A stretch of DNA of 43,782 nucleotides. It comes from Lachnospiraceae bacterium. Its GTDB lineage: Bacteria; Bacillota_A; Clostridia; Lachnospirales; Lachnospiraceae. The notes below the pieces were generated by a model. That model made no database searches and was not told the DNA's origin. It saw only the letters and a list, made by a program, of their open reading frames with translations. The position numbers were made by a program, and so were the translations under genes. The stretch is from contig JAQUUB010000032.1 in NCBI GenBank assembly GCA_028694115.1, positions 1 through 43,782 of the forward strand. Reading direction: 5' to 3'. Every line of letters begins with the position of its first letter. Positions within the stretch are counted from its first letter, which is position 1. Positions 16,147 to 24,460 of the stretch are shown one piece after another.

Positions 16147-19039
16147 CTTTCTTCTCCTCATACGCCGCGCACCATGCAATCTTCCCATTTTCGCCCAAAA
16201 TCATCACGTCCACGCCCTTTCCAGGGAATGTGAAACCTAATGCTTTCAGTGCGAATCCATGCAGTTTGAAAAACATTCTTTCCTCCATTTTTTCCAATGT
16301 AACTCCCTGAAATCCGGCTGTCAGGATGCCTTGCAGAGAGAAATTTCTGTTGAAAACTCCTCCCATCCGAATCCCGATATAGTAATTGTTTCCGCTCCAT
16401 GCACCCAGCAATTCCATGTTGAGCATTTCATTTTTTCCAAGTGTTCCGGAAGAATTCAGCGGTAGCGTCCAGATGATACCATTCCAGACATCACCAAGCG
16501 TTCCCTGCTTAATCGGAGTGTTGATTGATGAAAAGCCCAGATTTTCGGGGGTAACGCTGGAAACACACGCCTTTGCCTCTTTTGCATCAGCACTGAATTC
16601 CTTTGCAAAGGAATGTTCCCGAAGGACGCAGATATCCGTCAGCAAACGGTAACTGCTGTAGTCCGCATGTGCGGCATCGCCGTTTTTCACCAGCTTAATT
16701 CCATCAAATCCGATCTCGTCATAGGAAAACAGATCCAGTCCATCACATTTCAGGTAGGTCTGTGTTCCGCTTATGTAAAAAGTTAGTTCCTCTGTGTCCC
16801 CAGACAAGAGTACATTGTTTACGACAAAGGAATTCATCGCCGAATCCTTCGCCCTGTAGGTCAGCGCCGAATCCAGCGAAAATTTATAAGAAGAGGTATT
16901 ACCGGTCGTCTCCAACCGTCCTGACAACATCAGCTCATTTCCCTCAAAATCACCTGCCGTATTCAGATCCGCTCCCAGGAGCTTGTACAACAGCAATTCC
17001 GAACGGCTGTGAAAATAATTCACCTTTGTCTGTTTTATCACCGTAACCATTTCCCTGGTGCAAAAATCAAACGGACGCAAGTCTGTATTGGTTTTCGGCG
17101 TCCCCTCATAAAGAGCCAGTGCGTCGATGCTGGATTTTGCCACAGAAACCTCCGAACCGTTCAGGGTTATCTTCCCATTGGATATTACCGCATAAATCAT
17201 CTCCATACTGGAACTTTCTCCCCACCTCAACACTGCATTCAGTTCCGGGATAAGGCTGTCTGTTTCCACTGCGCCTCCAAGCAGCAATATTCCCTGAAAT
17301 TCCTTCCGGTCAAGAAGATTAATCACCGTTTCAAAACCTTTTTTGACATTTCCCTTGCCGTCATACGCAATCGAGAGCAGATACTCCAGCTGCTGCGTTC
17401 CCGCAAGCAGGGAACGGACCGTTACCTCGTCCGTATATTTAATCATGAACAAACTGTTGTCATTCCAGTATTCTTCGGAAAACCGCAACTTCCACCCATC
17501 AACTAAGAATTCAAACTGGATTTGATTTTCACTCAAAGAATGAAACTCATCCTTCGTGGCTGCTATCAGCAAACATTTTGTCTGCTGCAGAGATTTCCGG
17601 GTCAGAAGTGAGGGACGCATAAGCTTTACATCTGGGAGACCTGCATCCGCCGTCTGTGCAATTCCAACCCAGTTCCACACTCCGCTGTCCGGCTGCACCC
17701 CGACACATAGCCCGCAGGGAGCCGTCAGATACTTCTCCGTCTCGTTTCTGTCGCAGCTTTTGTTCATCTCCCCTGATAGTATCTGATAACGAAGGGCAGA
17801 AATACCTTCCTCAATCAGCGATGGATTCAGGGTATCCGGTACAAAAGACAGACCGCCCCAAGCAAACACCGGAAATGCCGGCGAAGGTGTTTCTGTGTAT
17901 TCGGCAACTTTCGCTGAATACGGAAAAAATCCGCAACTATCCTCCGCATATTTTTTTATTTCAAAAAAAGGCATGGCAACCGGAGAGGAATAATACGCTG
18001 TCTTTTCCCCTTCCATGCCCTGCACAGAAATCCATGCGGCAGAAATCCGTTTTTCCGCCGTCTCTACTATAATTTTTTCCCCATTCGTCGAAAGCAGGGC
18101 ACTCTGTCCCACCACAAAACGTAGGGCAGATAATCCGGAAAAATATTCCGTTCCTGCCTGCCCCGGCATCATTACCTTATCATTTTTAACCAGAAAACTC
18201 CCGTCGATTCCAAGATACCATTCCGCCCCTGTCGGTAAAAATGACTGGCTACTAACATCTTTTGAAACTGTCGATGCTGTCTTCTCAAATACAAGCTTTG
18301 CATCCTGTGAAACCAGCTCCAGTTTTTCCCCCGCTGGCGACAAAAATGTACACTCAAACGTATTTTTTTCCAGGGAAAACCAGCTGCGCTGCGACTGTTC
18401 CAGAGCGGAAGGCGTGATCTGTGCTGGCATGGATATCTTTTCTCTGATACTAAGAATCCGCATATTAATGTGTTCAGTAAGTCCGTATTTCCATATATCC
18501 TTACTGTTTTCTGGTAAAATACGAACATACCGGATTCCAGCGTCCAGACATAGGAATTCCGCTGGATCAGGGGTAAGTGTAAAAGAAAGCACACCATAGG
18601 GATTGTTCAGATCCAGCACAATCCGGTTCTCCACCAGAGGAACAGCCGTATCATCTACACCAAACACTCCGGTAAAAGTAATATTGTCATCCGTCTCACC
18701 CATTTTGTCCTGAAAATGAAGCCAGCAATTTCCCATCTTCACATGGCTGTATCGGCAAAATGCTCCCGTCATATTCCAAAACTTAAAATCGTCTTTGGGA
18801 TTTGCAATCCAGACAATACCGAAGGGCTGACGCAAAATCATCTGTTCCAGCCCATGTGCAAATGTCTCATCTGGAAATTTCTCATCCGACGAGGGGGTGT
18901 ACGCATAAAAAACCAGACATAGTCCGATCCCCCATACGGTATCCTCTACAGGCGCAGACCCATAATTGATCAGACACCATCCCTGATCAGACACATCCAC
19001 CGTCACCTTATTCTGATATATACGCATCATATGCTGCAT
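16139..19039 (-). CDS. large beta-rich protein of unknown function, 966 residues
   Basis: No confident family. The sequence is a run of short beta strands with little predicted helix, no signal peptide and no membrane segment. The C-terminal ~60 residues (FFKLHGFALKALGFTFPGKG, then VDVMILGENGKIAWCAAY) look like an ending I associate with proteins of DUF6603-type clusters, where a conserved 'LG..FP...' strand is followed by a 'GW.AAY'-like end. A second recurring theme is long strands of the type LMLSGRLETTGNTSSYKFSLDS. The ATG at 19039 has GGGTGAG upstream and follows the previous gene's stop by 29 bases. Its last 8 nt overlap the metallohydrolase gene. Probably a structural partner of the giant protein; inference from neighbourhood. 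Confidence 0.75.
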   Translation of the reverse strand: MQHMMRIYQNKVTVDVSDQGWCLINYGSAPVEDTVWGIGLCLVFYAYTPSSDEKFPDETFAHGLEQMILRQPFGIVWIANPKDDFKFWNMTGAFCRYSHVKMGNCWLHFQDKMGETDDNITFTGVFGVDDTAVPLVENRIVLDLNNPYGVLSFTLTPDPAEFLCLDAGIRYVRILPENSKDIWKYGLTEHINMRILSIREKISMPAQITPSALEQSQRSWFSLEKNTFECTFLSPAGEKLELVSQDAKLVFEKTASTVSKDVSSQSFLPTGAEWYLGIDGSFLVKNDKVMMPGQAGTEYFSGLSALRFVVGQSALLSTNGEKIIVETAEKRISAAWISVQGMEGEKTAYYSSPVAMPFFEIKKYAEDSCGFFPYSAKVAEYTETPSPAFPVFAWGGLSFVPDTLNPSLIEEGISALRYQILSGEMNKSCDRNETEKYLTAPCGLCVGVQPDSGVWNWVGIAQTADAGLPDVKLMRPSLLTRKSLQQTKCLLIAATKDEFHSLSENQIQFEFLVDGWKLRFSEEYWNDNSLFMIKYTDEVTVRSLLAGTQQLEYLLSIAYDGKGNVKKGFETVINLLDRKEFQGILLLGGAVETDSLIPELNAVLRWGESSSMEMIYAVISNGKITLNGSEVSVAKSSIDALALYEGTPKTNTDLRPFDFCTREMVTVIKQTKVNYFHSRSELLLYKLLGADLNTAGDFEGNELMLSGRLETTGNTSSYKFSLDSALTYRAKDSAMNSFVVNNVLLSGDTEELTFYISGTQTYLKCDGLDLFSYDEIGFDGIKLVKNGDAAHADYSSYRLLTDICVLREHSFAKEFSADAKEAKACVSSVTPENLGFSSINTPIKQGTLGDVWNGIIWTLPLNSSGTLGKNEMLNMELLGAWSGNNYYIGIRMGGVFNRNFSLQGILTAGFQGVTLEKMEERMFFKLHGFALKALGFTFPGKGVDVMILGENGKIAWCAAYEEKKDG

Positions 19040-19068
19040 AAGCTCACCCTGCCATTTCCAAATCCATC

Positions 19069-21282
19069 CTATGATTCACAGACAATACGGTCTCCACTAA
19101 TTAAGACAATTCCTTCTGTCCCATCCAGTATATTTAGAAATATCTCTCTGTATATGCCTGCCGCATCATTTCGGTACATCCGTACTGCGTCCACAGAATG
19201 GATTCCTATCCCCTCAAGGACGTTTCCAAGCGTTGTCCCTACTGGGACATAACGTACCTCGCTGTTACAATAAACCTGTATACAAAGCGAAAGCGCACTC
19301 CTTCCAAGAACCATAAATTTAAGAATCTGGAGGGAATTAATCATCGCCGGATTGTCATCCAACAACTCCAGCTTCTGTTTCAAATCCGAATAACTGTCGG
19401 AAGCAAGCAGCAATACATGATCCGCAGCATACGCACTTTCCGGTGTTTCCGCCGACTTTAACTCCGTCGGATACAGGATGCTGTAATAAGGCTGCCTTGC
19501 ATTTCCCGTGGAAAGGTCCTGGATACCACTGATAAATTTCAACTGGGTATCCACTGCCGCACTCGTACTTATGGTCATATTCTGTGCCATGCCGCTGATA
19601 AAACAATCAAATGTGAGGCAGCTGTCGTTCATATCTATTGTAACCGGATAATATATGGCAGATGCATTGACGAACCCAGATGCCGTCTGCACCTGCGAAG
19701 TATACTGTCCCATGTAAGATGCTGCTGCCACCTTCAGTGCCATACCTGGACAGATATAAGACCGGCGCAGCTCCTTCTTCCATCCACACAGCAGTTCCGC
19801 TGTATCTGCCACCGATACGCTAGCCATCCTTAAAACTATATTCCTTATGGTATAAACCGCATATGGAATCAGCTTTCCTTCCAGGAGAAGAAGAAATTGC
19901 TCCAGAATATCCGGCGTACAAACCTGTGCCGTCTGAACCGACAGTTTATACCCGGCGTCCGTTTTCAGCAGATGGATCGGATCCTTGCTGATATCTCCTT
20001 CAAACCCCGCTGTCAGTTTTGCAGGCAGGATAACGAAATTTTCTCCCGCCGTTGTCTGTTCCATGCAATATTGTAAATTCAGGTTTCCGGTCTCATCTTT
20101 TACCGGATAATATCCCGGTGCCAGCAACAGGATCTTTTCGGAATAAGGTCCCATTTGCTCAACTGTCCCAATCCTGTATTTTGCACATGCGCATAACTGA
20201 CCTGCCTGTCCAACCACGGAGGTTTCACACAAGAAATCTGAATAACCGACCGTACGGGAAGCAGAATCCGATTTCAATTCAAATGCATACGGCAGTCTAT
20301 TAATCTCTGGCATTTCCATGTGGCACGTCAGTCCTCCAGATACAACATGCTGGATTAAGATGTCTGGTGTCTGCAGCTCCAGGGTATCCGCAGTTCCCGC
20401 TATTGCGGTTTCTGATTTGCCATATTTTACCGCAAGCCTGACCCTGCATTTCTTTAAAATGGTAAAATCCAGTGCCTCAGAAGGGATTGTCACCTTACAG
20501 GTGTAGCCGCCTTCCAGATTTGCAACTGGCTCAAGCTTTACCTCATCAACCTCCCACATCCTTTTGTCCTTATAGAAAAACGAGAGCCTTCCATCCGTCA
20601 AATCCGAATGCCGTGATTGTATGCACAGTGATAATTCTTCGCCTTTGGCAACCGCTGTAAGGTTTCCTGAGTGAATTTCAGCCCCGGATGCGTAAAATCG
20701 CAAAACCTCGCTCCCTAATCCTACGGAAACGATTTCACCATCCGTCCGTTTCAAAGTAACATTGACATACTCGCCCTCTTTCATCGGGGCGAAAGCCTCC
20801 TGCCCCAGGCAAAGAGTACCAGATGATGAATCAAACACAACGGAACTATAGTTACCATTTGAAAAATCTAGTTCACAATTTCCCTTTTGAACGCGAATAT
20901 CCGCATAATTCCAATAAATCTGCGCCACTGTCCCATTATAACTGCCAGACACACCTTCAAAAATCATATTGATCACATCGATCTTCTGGCTCTGACCAGC
21001 CCCCTGCCCATCAGGCACCCTGAGCAAAAGCCTGTATTTTGTGTCCGTTTTCACGCCTTCAAATTGGACTGTGGCATCCTGAAGTCCTATATCATCTGTA
21101 AAATTATATGTAGCAAATTCTGTATCGCCATCGAGCAGAACCGCTGTGTACTCTCCGATATATCCGGCTCCGATTTGTCCGTTTACCTCCCAGAGCAGAC
21201 GGAGCTTTATCTTCTGTGACTGATATTCTGTTGTTTCCGCTCTTGTAATCCGAATTTCACTTACTATCATGCTGCTCCTCAT
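19069..21282 (-). CDS. large beta-rich protein of unknown function, about 737 residues
   Basis: Not recognised as a named family. The N-terminal ~250 residues alternate strands like fibronectin- or Ig-type domains (IRITRAETTEYQSQKIKLRL, TDTKYRLLLRVPDG). The middle part is beta-rich too. The last ~70 residues (YVPVGTTLGNVLEGIGI ... GDRIV) resemble a small SLBB- or LysM-like ligand-binding unit. No signal peptide or membrane helix. Three starts are possible: GTG 21300, ATG 21282 and ATG 21270. I chose 21282 because AGGTGAT lies six bases upstream; 21270 has AGGAG at four bases and is a close second. It lies 42 bases after the Hint gene's stop. Likely a partner of the other cassette proteins. 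Confidence 0.72.
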   Translation of the reverse strand: MRSSMIVSEIRITRAETTEYQSQKIKLRLLWEVNGQIGAGYIGEYTAVLLDGDTEFATYNFTDDIGLQDATVQFEGVKTDTKYRLLLRVPDGQGAGQSQKIDVINMIFEGVSGSYNGTVAQIYWNYADIRVQKGNCELDFSNGNYSSVVFDSSSGTLCLGQEAFAPMKEGEYVNVTLKRTDGEIVSVGLGSEVLRFYASGAEIHSGNLTAVAKGEELSLCIQSRHSDLTDGRLSFFYKDKRMWEVDEVKLEPVANLEGGYTCKVTIPSEALDFTILKKCRVRLAVKYGKSETAIAGTADTLELQTPDILIQHVVSGGLTCHMEMPEINRLPYAFELKSDSASRTVGYSDFLCETSVVGQAGQLCACAKYRIGTVEQMGPYSEKILLLAPGYYPVKDETGNLNLQYCMEQTTAGENFVILPAKLTAGFEGDISKDPIHLLKTDAGYKLSVQTAQVCTPDILEQFLLLLEGKLIPYAVYTIRNIVLRMASVSVADTAELLCGWKKELRRSYICPGMALKVAAASYMGQYTSQVQTASGFVNASAIYYPVTIDMNDSCLTFDCFISGMAQNMTISTSAAVDTQLKFISGIQDLSTGNARQPYYSILYPTELKSAETPESAYAADHVLLLASDSYSDLKQKLELLDDNPAMINSLQILKFMVLGRSALSLCIQVYCNSEVRYVPVGTTLGNVLEGIGIHSVDAVRMYRNDAAGIYREIFLNILDGTEGIVLISGDRIVCES

Positions 21283-21324
21283 ATGCCCATCACCTGGCAC
21301 TTCTTCTACAATAAACGATTCAAT

Positions 21325-22857
21325 TTAAATATCTGAGCTATTCTGTGTTTTTATATTACCGACTACAAAACCTTCTGCAATCATATATTCCTCATGCTCA
21401 ATCAGTAGATTATTGTCGGCCACGTATTCCAGATTATAGGTTTGTGTTTCCCCTGTGTCTGTCTCTATACTATCTATACTGACAAACGCTTTTGACACAT
21501 CCATAATTTTATCCGTAGTCATAAGCTTTTCCGCTCTCTTCCATCCTTTCTCTGTCATGACAGGATGATCCTTTGACATCTTCAGACTCCGCCCCGCAGC
21601 ATTCACGGTCACACACCCATCTGACGGACCTCGCCATTTTTCCTTTACCGTTGCAGTTCCTGTTCCAAGGTCAATAACATCACCAGCAGTAATTTCCTGA
21701 ATCTTCTTTTCTATGCTTTTGTCCTTCACTTTAACTTTAATATGTGTATTTTCCGCCACACACCCCCACATGATCATAATGCAAGGAATTTTCAATAAGT
21801 TATTTTCTCGCTCTTTTGAACTTACATACAGACAAAGTCTCTCCTCCTGACCGGAGTCTTTTGATACGGTAAGGACAATCTGCAGCAAGTAGTCAAAAGT
21901 GTATTCTTTCCACATACCACTACCACAAAAAGCCTCATCCCATGGATCTACATATCTATATGATATAGATGTATTTCCTGGCTCTATATTGACTGTTATT
22001 TTCTGGGAATATACCTCGCTGGAGGCAGCTAAATAATAGCCTCCCAGTTTTTTTGTCTCCTGAATATAGCAATTCACTTCCGCTTTCTTTATTTCCTTGC
22101 TGCTCTCAAGATTTGTTATGAAAAGTTTCCCCGCCGCAGGAATCGTAAAAAGGGGAGCTCCAAACCGACTCTTGCCAAAGAGACAAAGATAGTCCACATC
22201 CGCTGTTTCTGTATCTGGTTGCCTGAATAATGCGATATTGATGTTATCCGCTTCCCCTCTTATATCAGGATCCATATTTTCCGGTGGCAGTTCACTTCCT
22301 GTGGATACAATTGCCTGAAAATTCTCTGGAAAAGTCCTACATTTTGTCTCTTTCTTGGGTAATTCATGCTCGTACTCATACCGATATCCTCGCAGTTCTT
22401 TTAGGATACTGACCGAATTCCCCGCTTCACTTCCAATCTGCCAGGTTGCGACAACTGCTACCGTCAGGTCAACATTGACTACAGGTGCTCCTTCGGATAA
22501 GACTACTTCTTTATGATAATTCAAGCTGCTCGAATCAACGATTTCCTCCTGACCGAGAGCAGCATACACTGTTCCAGTTTCCAGGTCGATCAGTCTGGCA
22601 CCAACAGATATTTTTGCAGTCTGCGTAAGCTCCAAATCCGCACCAACGCTTAACACATGGCTTTTAGGATTATATTTACACTCAGTAATCTCAAAACTGG
22701 AATATTCCTTACCAATTATAAGATCAGCCTCTGAATCCTGCATGAAATACATCGGATTTACGCTTGTTTCTGATTGCTTTTGCAGGAATCGCTTACCACT
22801 TTTAAATGCATTCACATATTCCTCTGTTGTAAAACTGTCTTTTACGTTTTCTTCCAT
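21325..22857 (-). CDS. beta-rich protein with C-terminal Hint (intein-like) autoprocessing domain
   Basis: A 510-residue protein. Residues 1-365 are beta-rich and unrecognised. Residues 366-501 form a Hint module: nucleophile Cys366 in GCVAENTHI, block B SKDHPVMTEKGWKRAEKL with His431, and a C-terminal block TYNLEYVADNNLLIEHEEYM ending in VVGN (Asn501). Only nine residues follow (IKTQNSSDI). Hint domains of inteins, Hedgehog and bacterial pretoxins cleave at the Cys through a thioester. Here the residue before the final Asn is Gly, not His, and the next residue is Ile, not Cys, Ser or Thr, so protein splicing is unlikely. N-terminal cleavage or transfer of residues 1-365 to a nucleophile is plausible. 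The ATG at 22855-22857 has a near-perfect AAGGAGG eight bases upstream, which decides against longer starts. Confidence 0.85.
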   Translation of the reverse strand: MEENVKDSFTTEEYVNAFKSGKRFLQKQSETSVNPMYFMQDSEADLIIGKEYSSFEITECKYNPKSHVLSVGADLELTQTAKISVGARLIDLETGTVYAALGQEEIVDSSSLNYHKEVVLSEGAPVVNVDLTVAVVATWQIGSEAGNSVSILKELRGYRYEYEHELPKKETKCRTFPENFQAIVSTGSELPPENMDPDIRGEADNINIALFRQPDTETADVDYLCLFGKSRFGAPLFTIPAAGKLFITNLESSKEIKKAEVNCYIQETKKLGGYYLAASSEVYSQKITVNIEPGNTSISYRYVDPWDEAFCGSGMWKEYTFDYLLQIVLTVSKDSGQEERLCLYVSSKERENNLLKIPCIMIMWGCVAENTHIKVKVKDKSIEKKIQEITAGDVIDLGTGTATVKEKWRGPSDGCVTVNAAGRSLKMSKDHPVMTEKGWKRAEKLMTTDKIMDVSKAFVSIDSIETDTGETQTYNLEYVADNNLLIEHEEYMIAEGFVVGNIKTQNSSDI

Positions 22858-22920
22858 TTGATTATCCTCCTTCTGAAGTGTGTAACCCCACTCTGACATA
22901 ACCGAATTGGGGCAGTCATC

Positions 22921-24009
22921 CTAAATCTGATAAAAATCTTTATACCACTCTGCAAATCTTCGAAGTCCATCTCGGAGACTTGTACTTGGCTTAAAGTCAA
23001 AATCTTTTTCTAATGGTATTGTATCTGCATAGGTAACCGGCACGTCCCCTGGCTGCATAGAAACCAGTTCTTTGTGTGCTTCAAAATCGTAATTTGCAGG
23101 CAAAACTTTGGCCTCGATTAACTCTTCTTGAAGAATTGTCACAAAATCGAGCAAATTCTCCGGCTGATTGTTTCCAATGTTATATACTTTATATGGTGGA
23201 ACCGGTAGACCGTCCTCTCCGTTCTTCTTCTCTGGTGGAGCCTGCATCACACGTTTCACACCTTCTACAATATCATCCACATAGGTAAAGTCACGTTTGC
23301 AATTCCCATAGTTAAAAATCTGGATTGTCTCACCCTTTAGTAACTTATTCGTAAATCCAAAGTATGCCATATCCGGTCTTCCTGCCGGACCATATACGGT
23401 AAAGAAGCGAAGTCCTGTAGATGGAATATTGTATAGCTTACTATATGCATGAGCCATCAATTCATTTGATTTCTTTGTGGCTGCATATAAAGAAACTGGA
23501 TTATCCACTTTGTCATCTGTTGAATATGGTACTTTCTTATTCGTGCCATAAACGGATGATGATGAAGCATAAACAAGGTGTTCTACTCCCTTTGCGCCAT
23601 TATCATAGGAATGCCGACATGCTTCCAGGATGTTGTAAAATCCAATTAAATTGGCTTCAATATATACATCAGGATTTGTGATGGAATAACGCACACCAGC
23701 CTGTGCTGCAAGATTGACTACAATATCTGGTTTGTATTCTTCAAAAATTTTCTCAATCATGCCCTTGTCTGCAATAGATCCCTTTACAAAGTTCCAAGAA
23801 GCTTCCGGATGGTTGGCCAGTTTATTGGTAATCTCCGTCAGTCTCCATTCCTTAATGGACACATCATAATAATCATTCATATTGTCTATTCCCACGATAT
23901 GGATTGGGGACTGGCTTTTCAATAACTCCAAGACAAGATTAGCGCCAATAAAGCCAGCAGCTCCGGTCACGAAAATTCTTTTTCCTTTTAAATCAATCTT
24001 TTTCAACAT
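22921..24009 (-). CDS. UDP-glucuronate 4-epimerase, SDR family
   Basis: A 362-residue extended short-chain dehydrogenase/reductase. The NAD loop GAAGFIG is at 16-22, the active site has SSSSVYG and the YAATKKS (YxxxK) motif, and the segment GRPDMAYFGFTNKLLKG followed by CKRDFTYVDDIVEGV is characteristic of UDP-glucuronate 4-epimerases. The product would be UDP-galacturonate, made from the UDP-glucuronate produced by the dehydrogenase at 4428. The gene lies immediately upstream of the Hint gene (63-base gap) in the same direction, so it may share a transcript with the cassette, although its role fits the polysaccharide locus. The two sugar genes are separated by the 17-kb cassette. Confidence 0.88.
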   Translation of the reverse strand: MLKKIDLKGKRIFVTGAAGFIGANLVLELLKSQSPIHIVGIDNMNDYYDVSIKEWRLTEITNKLANHPEASWNFVKGSIADKGMIEKIFEEYKPDIVVNLAAQAGVRYSITNPDVYIEANLIGFYNILEACRHSYDNGAKGVEHLVYASSSSVYGTNKKVPYSTDDKVDNPVSLYAATKKSNELMAHAYSKLYNIPSTGLRFFTVYGPAGRPDMAYFGFTNKLLKGETIQIFNYGNCKRDFTYVDDIVEGVKRVMQAPPEKKNGEDGLPVPPYKVYNIGNNQPENLLDFVTILQEELIEAKVLPANYDFEAHKELVSMQPGDVPVTYADTIPLEKDFDFKPSTSLRDGLRRFAEWYKDFYQI

Positions 24010-24460
24010 TTTCTCTTCTGCCTTTCTGTTTTATCACAAATATATATCGTAAGTGCAAAATGTGGAACACACTAATACTTTTCGCTTACCAAACATCAAT
24101 CAATTGTATGATTTTTTAACCTACGTTGGAAAAATGAGGAACAAACTTCCGGTGCGTGCTCCTTCTTTTTCTATTCAGATTAACAACCAGATGGCTACAG
24201 AATTTTTAATATGATTGTTGTTGATTTCTCTACTGATCATGTTGATACATTCAATATATACCGGATCCGTCAGTCAACCCCGACTGGACATTATAGTTAC
24301 GTCAACTGCCGCTTCCACATTAATTCCATCTCAGGGAATTGTTTTATACGCATCCTCTGCACTATACAAATTTTATCGATTTGGTGATAATAAAAATTGA
24401 GATAAATATCTATATTTATGATACCATTCTGCTTTTATGATCACAACATTTTGAGACGAA
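24010..24460. other. 451-bp spacer, possible gene remnant
   Basis: Between the epimerase and the LytTR regulator. No intact gene is evident. A plus-strand frame at 24215-24400 (61 codons, protein-like composition, hydrophobic start) has no ribosome site and no recognised relative; it may be a fragment of a lost membrane protein or a chance frame. A weak AT-only stem-loop is at 24402-24419. A promoter for the epimerase is expected around 24030-24060 on the minus strand (TTGCAC, then GATAAA at 17 bases) but is weak. Confidence 0.35.

Noticed and set aside
17009..17506. 165-codon plus-strand open frame
   Set aside because: Antisense shadow of the 966-residue gene, composition driven by the opposite strand.
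18015..18599. 194-codon plus-strand open frame
   Set aside because: Fully antisense to the 966-residue gene, low-complexity Ser/Pro/Arg composition, no ribosome site.
21325..22857. functional splicing intein
   Set aside because: The C-terminal His and the C+1 nucleophile are missing and only nine residues follow, so splicing is unlikely; Hint cleavage is kept as the call.
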